From positions 1,054,001-1,118,000 of the forward strand of contig JADWOT020000005.1 in the NCBI GenBank assembly GCA_036345935.2: a DNA stretch of 64,000 bases, in the 5' to 3' direction. Of the stretch, positions 38,385-51,287 are shown in pieces. Position 1 is the first letter of the stretch, and every line of letters begins with the position of its first letter. The DNA comes from Taenia hydatigena. Lineage: Eukaryota; Platyhelminthes; Cestoda; Cyclophyllidea; Taeniidae. The notes beneath the pieces are model-generated. The model searched no databases and was not told where the DNA came from. It worked only from the letters and a program-made list of their open reading frames with translations. Both the position numbers and the translations under genes were made by a program.

Positions 38385-40595
38385 GTATGTCTGCAAAACA
38401 TTTGGTAGGAGTTAGAGCAGTTTTAACATCTTCCAATATTAGCTACTTGACATCCCATTGCGGCATGTGTATAACTCCTGAATCGTTTGTGTGTGTATCG
38501 TAATGCTTACATTGCTCTTATATCCAATCCTGTCCAATAAATTGGTGAATTTGTCTGACTTTAAGGCATAATTTCGTCTATGTAAGCAAATTAAAATTGG
38601 ATTTTTTAAGTCGTAAGGAAAAATCGCATCGTTTCTCTTACAAACTATTTTTTGTTTCGACCGGTACAATTACCGTTGTATAAATGGACTCAGACTCACT
38701 GGCCTTTGCAAATGTCGTTGCGGCTTGAATAACATGTCGGCAAAGTTTAGCGTGTTGTTTGGAAGATTACTGGCTTTACGATCTAAGATTTCGTTGATGC
38801 AGATATTAGGCGAGCAAATGGGTCACTTAGTATTACAACAGTGTCAAACGATGATCCGGGTTCCCATTTTAGGATTCATTGTGTTGTGGCACAAAAAGAG
38901 GAAACCTTACCTTTGAATTTGGAGCAATCTGAATTTCTGCTGAAAATGAATAGGTGCTTTTGATATGCTAACGAAGCAGAATTCGTCAACACAATGTAAT
39001 AATGCCGCTACTTCAACCGCGATAGATGCAAAACCGCCTTACTGATTTCTGCGCGGGCAGTCCTGGTAAAGTAGAAATCGGAACTTATGTCTATGCAGTC
39101 AATAGGCGTAAATTTATAATGATTATCTAAATCACACTAAATGGCAAGAGAATGTGGTGTGCCACTCACAGTCCCTGATCAGATATCAAGAGTTTCTGAT
39201 TTGTTTGAAGGCCAGCCGCGATGTCGGTAACTTTGAAAGTAGAATAAAGCGAATTTCCGTCAGCAGTGTTGCGCGATTTCTGGGCTGATATACTCACTAC
39301 GAATTAATTGATTGCTGTCATGTGTTAGCTTTTTAAATAAAATAAGAACATATTTAAACGCTGACGCTCTCGTGCTATTTGGTATTGCCCTCACTTGCTG
39401 AGGAACGGTTGCGCTAAAGCCAACCCAGTAATAGCTTAAACTCTTCCCCTCCAGCCTTGGATGTAGACGTATAGGCATTTGGATTTTGTCTTTTTGAGGT
39501 ATCCAGCTAGACCTTTACGTCGTCTCTGCCCTGCAGACAACAGAGTGCTTGTAATAACCCCACTACGGGTCTTTGTGAAATCAAGATTATCCTAATTCTG
39601 AAGAAAAAATGCGCTTATTGACAAATGCGCTGCCACAAAACTAACAGTTATATTTCATGTTTGTGTTCATGATGTACATCCACCCCATACTGGGATGATA
39701 ACGCGTTGCACCAATGTGCAGTAAGGCATAGACTTAAGCTTACTAAAGCCAGCATCTTTTGCCTCATCCTACGTGCGAAAATATGCTTTTGTCTCAAATC
39801 GGATTGGGAAGACTGTGCTGAATCAAATATATAGAGGACGGAATGCAAAATTTCTTAGCATCGCTTTTCTCACAAATCATCCGTCTACTCTAAGAGAAGT
39901 ATGTGATTTTAAGGTCTTAATGAAGGTCAGCAATTCCTATCTAGAAATTCTGAAGAAATCGATGATTAACTACTGCTAGAGAGAGAGAACGTTATATAAA
40001 GAGATCAAGACCATTAATAGCAAGACATCAAATTGGCTCGCATTGCAAAATAGCAATACACAAGGGTCTGTCTATTTTCCGTTCACATTTAGTCAGCATT
40101 TTGTGTTCAAAAGCATCATATCGTTAAATTCACTGATGTTATACTCTATGGGTACGTGCTCATAAATGAAGGTACAAATAGGGTTGTTAGGGATAAGTGA
40201 AGTATTATCTTCCTTTAAGAAGTAGTGGCTCTGTGCGTATCCTCGCGCTGTCCGATATGTAGGGCACGGAGCTGAAATATTGTCATCCAAATTAGACCAA
40301 CTCTCTCGATACTGACTGCATCATCGTAAGGAATCTCTATAGCTTGTAATAAACCATTTAACTCCTAACTTCAAGTGACTTCCATGCCCTCGCTCCATGA
40401 AGGACTTTGCTGCCGACAGCTTGAGAAAGTTTTCTTCCAACCTTGCAGCCATAGTAGAGTTCGGGCAGTAGGCGCCACCACGCGGATCTTTAAAGGCCGG
40501 CCTATTTTTCGAATTTGGCCACCTACTTTATAAAGGCCTAGATTAATGACTAATTCCACTATCATCGAAACTTCAAAGGCCGATTCCAACCACCA
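38385..40595. other. Probable intron, no supported exon
   Basis: AT-rich with short frames only. Confidence 0.4.
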
Positions 40596-40873
40596 TGGTG
40601 GTGGTGGTGGTGGTGGTGGTGGTGGTAGTGGTGGTGGTGGTGGTGGTGGTGGTGGTGGTGGTGGTGGTGGTGGTGGTGGTGGTGGGGTGGTGGTGGTGGT
40701 GGTGGTGGTGGTGGTGGTGGTGGTGGTGGTGGTGGTGGTGGTGGTGGTGGTGGTGGTGGTGGTGGTGGTGGTGGTGGTGGTGGTGGTGGTGGTGGTGGTG
40801 GTGGTGGTGGTGGTGGTGGTGGTGGTGGTGGTGGTGGTGGTGGTGGTGGTGGTGGTGGTGGTGGTGGTGGTGG
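40596..40873. repeat. TGG/CCA triplet microsatellite
   Basis: About 278 bases of TGG repeats (93 units' worth) with only two interruptions near the left end: TAG for TGG at about 40626, and one extra G near 40685 that shifts the register. At the left junction ACCACCATGGTGGT (40589-40602) is a perfect palindrome. Long frames through it (poly-Gly, Val or Trp on +; poly-Thr or His on -) are composition artefacts, since all frames are open. It lies inside the putative unit 2 intron. Confidence 0.95.
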
Positions 40874-43800
40874 AAGTGATAGGTGGTGAAGTGACTAGCA
40901 TGTGCATCTAGTAGGTGCATGCGGATAAGTAAGAGGGACAAGAATGCCAAATATGCATAGGAATTTACTACTACTTCTACTGCTGGGAAGGTGTAAGTAG
41001 GCAAAGGGAATAGGCAGGTACAATAAGGAAAAAGCGGATATATGAAGAAACAATGGTAAAAATTAGTGCAAGAAATACGTCGAAAAGAAGGGGATGCGAA
41101 AATGAAAAATGGATGGGGATAATGGGAGATAAACGGATAGAAACTACTCGACTGTCGGTAAGGACCATTTTCACTCATTGGACGACAACTGCGATTTTCA
41201 GCATATCCAGATGGCAACCTTGTTAGAGGGAAGTGAAGCAGACTGAGTAAGCGACATTTTACCGCCAACGAAATTCTGGATTTCTGATATAGTTATGGCA
41301 GCCTTTGGCATAAAGCGGAACATTTTTATGGTGGGTGGAGCGTAAAGTATCTTCGTGAGGTCAAATTGTGATCTTAAATGGGATTAGCCAATCGTTGGGA
41401 CAGAGAAGGCAAAGGCGTCGCCTGGCGGCTCAAACAGACTGAAACTGGGCTGAACATGCTATGTTAGGCTAAGGCAAGCAAAAGAGCTCTAATATCACCA
41501 AAAGAAGGATCCCTCAGAAGACAGGAGGAGCCAATGGTGTGATTGAAGCATGTAATCCTGAAATCTTGCCATTCTGTACCAGTGGGAAAATTACGACGGT
41601 TTGAGGGCAGTGAGATGGTAGAATTGGGCCTTAAATGAACCTTTTAGGCCTATTTCGACAATGGAACAAATTAAGCAAACAAATCAACTCATTTTAGGGC
41701 AGCTTATTAACAGTCGACAGCAGTGTTCCTAGCAGATGAATATGAGGTAGGAAAAAGACAAATTGATGAAGAACAAATGTGCTTCGATAGCTGAATTAAT
41801 AAAACGTAAATGCGAAATGCATTCATTCCGACCAAATCCAAGTGTGTTAATTGATAAAAATTCGCCAATTCCCTTTGCATTCATCTTTGCCACTTTAGCA
41901 ATATCTAGCCAAAACTTTATTTGTCGGACCTCTATTGCATTATGCATCGACAAGTGATTCTTTGGCACGGCCAACTTTAATCTTTGGTATGCCTGCAGCA
42001 GAAGTGATCGCTTGACCGACGGAAGTTATTGGCGAAGGCTTATCATAAACAAAGTACGCTTGAGCCCGAGATCCTACAGCTAGGTGCCACACGCACATAT
42101 CATCATTTTGTCTTAGTCCAAGAATATTTGATTTCTTGTAGAGTTATTGACAGCATGACTACTTGACAACGGAGGTACACGAATGGAATACCCAAAGCAC
42201 AAAATATTAGAGATAAATTCAAGTACCCACCTAGCTAACCACACCTTTTTAGCCTCTCCAATATGCTCAGCCACTTCGAGGTGCCATCTTTACGATGTAT
42301 CAACTTGTCGAAAACTTCATAATCCAATTATGTGATCAAGAACATCATCACTAAGATCCATTGTAGCTTCCATAAACTATGCATTTCACTTAAAAGTCAC
42401 ATGCTTAGACAGTTCATCACACGTCCGGTAACTGTCAGATGGGATTAGCTCATTGCTCAGGGCAGCGGCCATCCTCATTTTGTTAATTGTCCATTAAATC
42501 AAAGTTCCATGCACGATAAGTATTCAAATTGAACGGCAAGGGCTCAATTGCACTGCTAAGATGATGCCTTAGGAAATCCTAAGGAAGTCCTTGAGGTCTG
42601 AGAACGTAATACTTTTCTTCTCTAGGCTACCTTCGGATAAATATTTCTGCTAAAATCACTCAATATTTAAAACATCGTTTGATCGTTGGTAAACTCCAGA
42701 TCTATCCTACCCCAGCACTATCTCTACAGAATGCAAAACAACCACCAGACAGCGTTCAAAGTTGCGAATGCGCCAAATCATCTTTGATTCTGCCTTGCAA
42801 TCAACTGCAAACTGCAGAACGACTCGTTGCGAGCAAAACAGAAGAGTGACCAGAGTGAACGCCAAAGCAGAAGAACAATCGGAAAATAAGAAAAAAACTG
42901 TTTAAACCCACCGAGTATGAAGGCCCTTCGCGTCAGGCACCTGGTAGGCAGATACACGTGGATCCAAGGCAGGCGCACATCTCCTCCCACGGTGGTCGGG
43001 GACGGCGGGTATTACGTCCACCTCCGATGGTAGTTGCTTGCGATGACATTGGAGATAACGGAAGTGGGCATGCAATCCAATGTTTAACGTCATCAAAAAG
43101 GTAGCCGAACAGACCAAATTTTTTGTACAATGTGGTTGGGAGCAGCTACAACTGCGTAAAACAGCAAGGCATGTTTTTATTCTCATTCCCAGAGTCAATA
43201 ATAAAAAATGCTCCATAAGGAAAAGTCACTTTATAAACTTGCCTTTCTATTGTTGAGTCAAGAATAATAAGTGATAACTCTTCCCTCCCGCGACCAACGT
43301 GTTTCCTTCTAAATAAAGACGTCGCCTGTTTGCAACATGCAACCACAAGTATGAAAATGCTGTAAGACAACGATGGTGCTGCAATGAAAAATATTCCATT
43401 TGGCTCCATACGCAGAAGTGAAGAATCAACTTAACAAATGACGAAAAGGAAGAACTTTACAAAATGTGAGAAAGAAATGCATTGGTTTTTTCTTCAAATT
43501 AGCTCCTTCTTACACCTAGCCATGTGAATCTCAATACAGACGATATTAGCACGAATTGATCAGACAGGATAACTGCAGCACTTGAATGCAACTTTAAGTC
43601 GGTTCTTCAAAATCGAAAAGTTTTGCATTCAGGAGGAACCGTTGCATTAAACCTTTGCATGAAGGGTTATTCAGTAGAATGAGGAACCAATATGGCAAGG
43701 ATTCGCAGTAGCACTTAGCGTTCAATGGCCATCAAGGGGACGTTTACATCCGCTTAATGACGTGCTGGCTCGAAAACACGTGTTTCATTGACACACTGTG

Positions 43801-44112
43801 CTTTGCGACTGGCAACCGGCTCAGATTTGATGCCTTCGCCATCCGCTCGCATTACCACTGCTGTCTAAGACATAAATTAAGAGTATTTTGAGAATGGCTG
43901 GAGAGTCCAGACACATGGTAAACAACAAGGCCTCACCACTTTCCGCTAGTAGCCACTTTATGAAAGCAGACAGCATGCCCCATACTTCATTCATCGGTTT
44001 AGTTAGATAAAGCACAAAACCTCCAGTAAAAAGCTAAGTCTGTCAAAACCAGCAGCAGGAGACGTATTTAGGAGATCCAACGCCCAAAAGCAGAAATAGT
44101 TTACCCACTTAG
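40874..44112. other. Probable intron, no supported exon
   Basis: No FN3-like exon found. A short palindrome CCTTAGGA/TCCTAAGG lies at about 42570-42587. Confidence 0.35.
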
Positions 44113-44220
44113 TTACAAAGTCTAGGACTCAATCGCATGAGGGCAGAGTTAACGATTTTTATTCATTGTGATGAAGACAACCAACTTTTTGCATACAGTG
44201 GGCCTCCAGTCGTAGTGAAG
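44113..44220 (+). CDS. Candidate FN3 half exon (unit 2)
   Basis: Ends at a perfect donor, AAG|GTAAGT, in phase 0. The product RMRAELTIFIHCDEDNQLF lines up with IRRFTFVFSHNNETIVF of FN3 domain 3 in the gene at 53417, which also ends at a phase-0 donor. Entry is after cacttag (phase 0) or tctag at 44125 (phase 1). Strand B must be on an earlier exon or be lost. Confidence 0.4.
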
Positions 44221-44780
44221 GTAAGTGTAATACAGGCCCCTGATAGTCAGTTTAAAAGTATAAAATTTGTAGTGAGAAATGTGCTTCAAGTCACCTTTAA
44301 TCAAAGCGAAGTTGACCTAGCCTATGCAACGATTTCCACTTACTAGGCTTTAGAGTGGATGGGAGGGCGAGATACAATAGGGAATCTCCCCACTTCTTAT
44401 TATGAATAAAAAAGTTCTACTTAAGCATTGTCAGTTGCAAAAAAGAATGAGGACTCATTCGCAACCACTACAACAAGGCTTAAACCCGACTGTCAGTTAG
44501 GCTGCGGGTTTAGCATCTCCGAGCGTCAGATATTATAACGCCGTTTGAAATCGAAATCACGCTAGGCACATATGATGAGGCGAATGCATGACATGCCAAA
44601 ACCGCAATGGCACTCTCTCACCCCTATGCCAAGACTGCCTTCCCAAAATATTTCTTGACAAAAAGGGGAAAAAGCAAATGAGCACAGCCAGTGACGGTTG
44701 ATACGATAAAGCGGTGAAGCACTTAGCACCCGGAATCCCCTAACTTTGAAAATTTCACAAGTCGAAGCCATCTAGCTGTC
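44221..44780. other. Noncoding
   Basis: Nothing supported. Confidence 0.4.
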
Positions 44781-45960
44781 TGCTTTCCCACGACTGCAGT
44801 CACCTTACCCACCTCGTCTCCTCTACGCTGTCTAGCTCCCCTCAATACACAAACGCATTCCCATGCCTACCTGCCTTACCATCTCTCCGGTATGTAGGCC
44901 TAATCGCTCCAGAAAACTACTTTTGCGTTTCTACTCAAGCTTCTCTCAGTCTCCAAGATCCCATCTATCTCAAACCAAATACCCACCCATCCGCACCAGT
45001 TCTTCCCAGATTACTGGTGCTCCTCACGTCAAAGTCTCAGTACCTGCATATCTGCCCTAGTCCCGCCAAGTATCTGAATTCGCTGCATATTCGCATTCAT
45101 CCAGCCATCCGATTCCCTTTATTTTTGAACCAATTTCAGTATCAAACATAGCGCCTTTTCGAGTTGTGGTTTGCATAAATTTAGAATCCTTTTATCGACA
45201 CGTATACCTCAGTTTGTGCCCAGACTTCCAATTTTTGTAAGTCTAAAGCCTCAACCCGTACCTTTTCACTCCAGTTCGGATGATCTTATCCACATCCCAT
45301 CCCATATGGACCAATTCGCCACCGACCACTCTCTGCTTCTACTTTTTAGATTTCTGCTACCTGGAAATGCATATCTACCAGTCTGCCACAAGATTCCTCC
45401 CTAGAATTCCAGTTCCTATCACCCCAGAACCTAATTCTTTACAAATCTCCCCCTGGCCCAATCAGGTTTTATATCTCACTACTCTAGCTTCTGTCTCACC
45501 ATGACCTTCTACTCTGCTTATATCTAAGTTCCTTCTCCAAAATGCAATCCACTTTAATTCAGAACGTGGATCCTCTAAGTGGCCACCTCAGTTCCTCTGC
45601 AGACACCTGGCCTCCATCTTCCAAAACCCAAATCCTCTGCGCACTTTGCCTCGACGTTTTCCACCCACCAGCTCCCACTACTGGCAAATCTGGTTTTACG
45701 ACCGATCCGCCTCATATCCCTCCTGTTATCTACCTCTGTCGCTCCAACACCTGATCCTCTATGTATCTGCTTCAATCCCCTTGGGTTCTCTAAGCCTCAC
45801 TATTGCAGAAACAGACAAACCATCCATCTTCCTACCCCACAAATCAATTAACTCAATTAACTAGTTCCTATTATTTCATATACTTTCCTCAGTTCCTCTG
45901 AGGCATCTAGTACCCACCACTTTACTACTTAATCGTTTGTCACCAGACCTTTTCACTCCA
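44781..45960. repeat. Pyrimidine-rich + strand tract
   Basis: Some 1.2 kb in which the + strand is heavy in C and T and low in G, giving Pro/Ser/Leu-rich frames in every register (several overlapping frames between 44863 and 45864). This is composition, not coding. It is followed at 45990-46100 by purine-rich sequence, so strand asymmetry flips sharply. Confidence 0.5.
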
Positions 45961-47840
45961 ATGTTGAGCTTTTGCCTACTCACACATGTTGGGCGGGAAA
46001 GTGGAGGTTAGGAAATGGGAAATAAACAGAATAGGAATGAATGCGTGGAGGAGAGTATAGAGAGAGCTAAGGAAATAGAGACGAATGTTAAGCAAGTACA
46101 AACCAATTACTAAATAGGCAAATAAATTCATCGGTGATTTATTTTACAGAAAAATGGACAAGTCGAAAGGTAACAGGTTCACCACTTGCCCGACCCCAAT
46201 GCTCTGCGTGAGACCTTAATGTATCCCTGGCAAAGGCTCGCGTCTCGTCTCGAGGTGAGCTCAAGGGCACTCACCTCATTTCCGGCAAACACCACATAGC
46301 CACTGACCGCTTGTCATAAGGGTGAGGGAATGACGCATTCACCACAAGCGCCTGTCAGAACGCCAATCGGTATGATGCCTAATGGGTGGGAGGAGAAGGG
46401 GGCTGAGCGCGATGAATGGGCGTGGCTAGACCTGGGTCCAGCGATTGTCGGTGGTACTCCCCTATCCAATATCTGGGACAACGGCAATATGAACTTCACA
46501 AATGCGCCTAAAGCAGTGATAAAACGACTGATCAGCCCAAATGTGTATGTGTTTTTCAAATATTTATAATTCCATTTGTTTGTTAGAAGAAAATAGCAAG
46601 TTAGCTTTAGGAGCTATTTGTTTCAGTGGCGATGAATTAAGTTGGAATACGAAACAGTTGTGCTTCGTGCTGCATAGGGGGGAAACCAAGCTGCAGGAAA
46701 ATAGGAAGGGTGAGGGAGGAGGCGACAAAGGGAGCAGGGGAAAAGAAGTCATCAGAACGCTTTCTCGCGTCCATCCTCCATGATCCATTACCTCTACTTC
46801 TCCAAGTGCAGGTCTCCAACTTTTTCAGACATCAGACAATCAGGAAAAAGGCAAGCTCCTTGCAGGCTTGAATCTCGGTTAAAGGGATGTTACATCGCAA
46901 TGGTGGCAAATCTCGTCAACCATTCACCTACAAATTAGCCACACCCCAGCATCAAGTCTACCTACTCAACACTCAAATTATGCCCCATTAGTCAAGACTT
47001 AGTCTTACCAGAATAACAAACCACCTAAAAGCAACCAAAACAAGCCTAATTAGCTGCAAGAGCCGTTTTGCAGTAAGAAATTCAACGCTATCAGGCAGAA
47101 AGAACAAAAAACAAAATAATCTTGACAGCAGATACAGCTGTTCCTTGAGTGTTTAGTCTAGCATATAAGCGCATAAAGCGGACAAATGGGAACATGCATA
47201 AACATACACACATAATAGATACCCAATCGTGCGAAAATATTGCATAGATGCCAAGCACTTAGCAAGATTATAACACCTCTTACCAAAACTGCGTCCCATC
47301 AACCAAAACCCAACGTCATTGCAAAGTAAACCAATCAACAAACTGCAAAACAATCCCAGTTTATCGGTTAAGGCACTGCACGTTAAAAGTTAGCGTGAAT
47401 AGACCTTATAATTGGAAGCAAAACGTCTAGACAGTCGCATTGTGAAGCCTATGCGCTTACCTGTAGCGTCCCGAGGCTCCCTCAAAGGCAAAAGAAGGCA
47501 GAATACTAGGTTAGAATGCATATATTCAACGGGCTGCTGGCATGGCCCGGAGGCCAGCCCATGCAGCTAGGGCAGTACGGCCACCTCTGTGACCTTGACC
47601 GAAACCGGTCGTTCCAACAGACAGGGTACTACATACTCTGGCACGTAGGTTTATAAACGAAACCAATTGACATTCGAGGGACTTATCAACAACTGAATGA
47701 ATAAAACTGAACAAGTTAGTATGCACTTACTGGATTTCCACTATTTGCAACAAACAATGTCCTATTAATCGAAAACAATGGTTCGAAATCGCTCATCGCT
47801 AGTCCCATTCACCTACAAGTCGAGCTTCTCACTCAGATAG
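45961..47840. other. Noncoding
   Basis: Starts with a purine-rich segment (about 45990-46100). A frame at 46330-46569 has no splice or domain support. Confidence 0.35.
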
Positions 47841-48163
47841 ATGTACGATAAAGCAAATGCACTTTTAATTATTGAGCGTTTTGATAAGACAGCTATTACT
47901 GCTAATGCTAATATTTGTGCCCTCTGCGCTATACTTAAAAATACATGTTCAAACGGAACATGCCACCTAGCTAGCATAAACGAGAAAATTGCCAGTGAGC
48001 GAAACAAAACGCTCGCAGCTTATGATACATTGCCATACACACAAATTTCGTTTAATTCGTTTGCAAAATGCAATTTAGATGTGTTGTTTATCTACGATCA
48101 TTTCACTTTAAGGCATTTTGCAAAAAAAAGTTATTTAGAACTTGCGTTAACGACTTCCTACTA
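47841..48163 (+). CDS. Candidate FN3-like exon (unit 2)
   Basis: A frame of up to 107 codons after tcagatag (phase 0, agreeing with the 44220 donor). It contains ANICALCAIL (strand B-like), paired Cys, and TQISFNSFAKCNLDVLFIYD, which follows the FN3 E-turn-F pattern. It ends at TAA with no good donor, so it is either terminal, decayed or wrongly bounded. Confidence 0.3.
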
Positions 48164-48956
48164 AAGGTTTGATCTAACCTGCACCTAAATCGGATAGTTT
48201 TTTTGCTTTTTTTCCAGTAACAATTTAATTTTATTAACCACGACACAAGAGCCGTTTAAGGTCATGGGTGCGTGACTGGCTTGTGTGTCCTGCCGCGTGA
48301 TGTGTGGTTTTGCGTTTCTTCTGGTCTGCATGGATAGTTTCGCTAACTATTGAGGGCCAAACATTATCATGAAGTGAGTGTCCTTTCCTCCGCGACATAG
48401 AATAGCTATGAACCGGATTTTTTTCGGAATCTATCCGCGTTCATACCAGTTGGCTCATAGTCAATAAATGGAAGCGTGGGTGAATTTATGAGAAGAACTG
48501 TCGGTTTGACGCCATTGCAGTAAAATTAGAAGGGCATTTAAAAGCAAAGGTGAGTTGGGAGCATGTAGACTTGTTATTCTCTGTATCCATTTTCGATGTT
48601 TTGTGATTCTCTTCAACACTGGAGGCGTACATTTATTCGTTTGCTTTTTGGAATGCAGTGTCCGTCATTGCGTTGGCATCTTCATGATTCGGCTGGGCTC
48701 GGCAAGGATGTGGTCTTCGCTTTCATAGGGATTTTATTCCTCATTGCGTGGCACATTTACTCTTGCATGTGTTCTATATCAATAAGGGTGGTGAAGGAGG
48801 GTTGCATCTTACTGTTTCTAAGGAGAGATTGATCTGTTGAAGCACCCAACTACAGATGGGATGATTATCTAGACGATGAAACCACTAGCGGGTGTGGCGG
48901 TGAAGTTTCCTGTCAAAGAGACATGCCTCAGTTTGCTTATTTGTTGCCTTTGGTAG
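48164..48956. other. Probable intron
   Basis: A hydrophobic segment at about 48715-48780 (FAFIGILFLIAWHIY) could be a membrane helix but has no splice phase that fits. A Cys-containing open stretch at 48835-48950 lacks a start or acceptor. Confidence 0.3.
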
Positions 48957-49233
48957 GGATTTATTACGAGTCAGGCCGTGTTTGGTAAATTACTTTCAAT
49001 TTGGCCTCAGAACCATGCCTACTTCGTGGAGTGTACAAATACAAATGGCCCGAAAGTTGATTTGAAGGGGAGTGTTGAGTCCAACCCTGGCGTGTGGAAA
49101 ATCGCATCACTCCACGTGGCATTCTGCCGAGACGAATGTCGGCAATACCAATATTCTGCTCACTTTGTCGTTGTTTTTAAAGAGATAACTCACCAGTCAA
49201 CACTTTTAGTAGTGGAACCGGGATCTGGCTTGG
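48957..49233 (+). CDS. FN3 exon (unit 2)
   Basis: Entry is phase 0 after tttggtag; exit is phase 1 at TTGG|GTTCTA (weak donor). The roughly 92 residues include KLLSIWP (strand B with Trp and Pro), AYFVECTNTNG (C), VWKIASLHVAF (E) and YSAHFVVVFKEIT (F/G region), with four Cys that could form disulfides. Exit phase matches the next exon. Confidence 0.45.
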
Positions 49234-50109
49234 GTTCTAGCGGCCGAAGAGGCCAAATAAGCGGGGGAGGAGAGGGGCGGAGATAGCAGCTCTCTGACAT
49301 TGGGGATGAAGGAACAAATACTTACAATTTGACAACCTACTAGTAGGAATGGAAGAGGAGGAGGGATGTGGTTTGCGGAAGCTGAGTCGCCATCCATCCA
49401 TCAACCCAAAGTGCTTCTGCTTCAAAGTAGCATTTCGTCCTCATTCTGCCTAGTCGCGACGTCGTCGTAATATCGGGGAACCTGACTACGATGAGTGCAC
49501 TCAATTAACATGATACGATTTGATATGATATGAGAGCGGCGTTGTAATTGGGAATTCGATGCTGGTGTTCAAGAGTGTCAGGAATCCTTTTTTTGGTTTA
49601 GGGGCGACTTCAGGATTTAAATTATAACACAAAGCAGCTGACAGAGTGATAACCGCTTTTAGCTTATTTATCATAAAGCTGCGTTGAAGCCTGGAAGGTG
49701 GCTTTGGAATGGAATGATTTGGTCGTTGGGTCGAACGGTCTCAGTTTATTCTACGGAAAGCTGTATTGACAACCAGTGTGTCTCGGCCTTGAAAATGCAA
49801 TTGTTTGTGAATAAATGCGTTAGTCAGCTCCACAGAAAGGTGCATCACTAGCGCGTCGTTGAAACGTTCGAGATGGGGAAATGTTCCAATCCACAATCAG
49901 GATTGCCAAACAAGCCGCACTTTGCCCAGATGTGAATTAGGGAGAAACAGAATGGAATGATGGTCGCTGCCTTTTTGAACATTAAGACATCCATGGTGTA
50001 ATTGTCGGTTTCCACTGGAGGTAGTGGCAGCGAATCTGATCATTACTGCCCAGACGGCTGCTGTATCAACGAGAGGCCTGCTGCTACAGCTTCAACAGTC
50101 ATGTAATAG
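49234..50109. other. Probable intron
   Basis: No supported exon; begins GA-rich. Confidence 0.4.
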
Positions 50110-50634
50110 TCTGCTTCAGTTCGACTGCAATGGTGGCATTCGCGCATCTTCAATTCCTTGATGCTTGCTTCGATTCTGGGAGTAAATCATTGCATTCTGC
50201 TCCCGTTGCATACGAACACATGATGCATGTAATGCTTCCTCGACACGAGGCTGCATTCGACTGTTCTGTGCGGATCAAAAGTGGGGATTGCTTCAGACAT
50301 CTGATGGTGACGAGGATTGTCATTGTCACACGTTGTCCCTCCCAGCAATGTATTGTTAGCAATGTGATGTGTCTGCCACCTGGCACCGGTCTTCGAACAA
50401 TGCTCTCTAACTTTGGCTAAATCATTTCTTTTGTCATCTTTCTTATAGAATCTTTGACGTATGCAAGCCAATGGAGTATCTACTGCTTTTATCATTTGGA
50501 CGCAGCTTATTCCTTGCACTCCATCCATGCGCCAGCACACCTTCTGTGTTTCCATGAGGCGTATAGCGAAATTCTTCCCGTTGCCACTTCCAAAGATGTT
50601 GAGCAGTCTTTCGATGAGGACAAACCCACCCTAA
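50110..50634 (+). CDS. Two consecutive FN3-like exons (unit 2)
   Basis: Exon a (50110-50388) is phase 1-1. After an extended N-terminal part it has EHMMHVMLP (strand B plus Pro), FDCSVRIKSGD (C) and TRIVIVTRCPSQQCIVSNVM, which fits E-turn-F with Cys in place of Tyr. Exon b (50449-50634) is phase 1-1 between an excellent acceptor (tcatctttcttatag) and CTAA|GTGAGT. It encodes QWSIYCFYHLDAAY and an acidic end, DVEQSFDEDKP. The intron between them is only 60 bases and joins the frames exactly. The minus-strand frame over the same span (50187-50555) is treated as a shadow. Confidence 0.5.
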
Positions 50635-50754
50635 GTGAGTAACTTTATGTCACCAATCCATGAGCAACAATCCAATGCAAAAATTGTCGCTGCACTGTAG
50701 TTAAGAGAGGAGCACTGCCTATTCGACCATTTAAGACAATCTGCGTCGAAGTTA

Positions 50755-50765
50755 CCCCCCCCCCC
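50755..50765. repeat. Homopolymer C11
   Basis: Eleven consecutive C on the + strand, prone to length error in sequencing. Confidence 0.9.
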
Positions 50766-51287
50766 ACTGGAGCACACTGAAACGATCGGGGATTTCGGTA
50801 TGTTACTGACTTATATAAGTAGTACCACCATAATCTTCCCTCCGTTAGATGAATTTTCTCCATCGTTTGGTCTTTGAGAGTTCTCGAATGCATCTCTTGT
50901 CGAAAAGTGGAACAAGGTTGAATTTGTGACGAAACACAGCTATGCATAAATAGGCTGTTTTGACAGGATAGGATGGGGTCGACTCGTATCGTTAAGGTCG
51001 ATTTAGTGTGATTTCCCACATCGGCTTACTCTTACTTTATCACAATCATAGACTGTACGGATCATATATTTTTGAATCATAGAATACTGGAAATATTTTA
51101 GATTGCACTGAGTATTGACAGCTTGCCAATACCGACAAAAAGTAAAAAAATAGAAGTTTTCCAGCCTGTCGAGCTTTCCCAAGGACTCCAGCCAGTCGCT
51201 AGTCGACAATGTGTTAGCCCACATGCAAGTGTTTGCGCATGATCTGCTAGTAATTTTCATTTGATTAGCAAAACTCGCCATTGAAAG

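Noticed and set aside
40371..41268. Long frames encoding poly-His, poly-Thr/Pro, poly-Gly, poly-Val and poly-Trp
   Set aside because: They arise from the TGG/CCA triplet array, which is open in every frame on both strands; flanks show no coding signal.
44863..45864. Cluster of overlapping Pro/Ser-rich frames
   Set aside because: Produced by pyrimidine-rich composition in all registers.
50187..50555. 122-codon minus-strand ATG frame
   Set aside because: Antisense shadow of the two phase-matched exons on the + strand.
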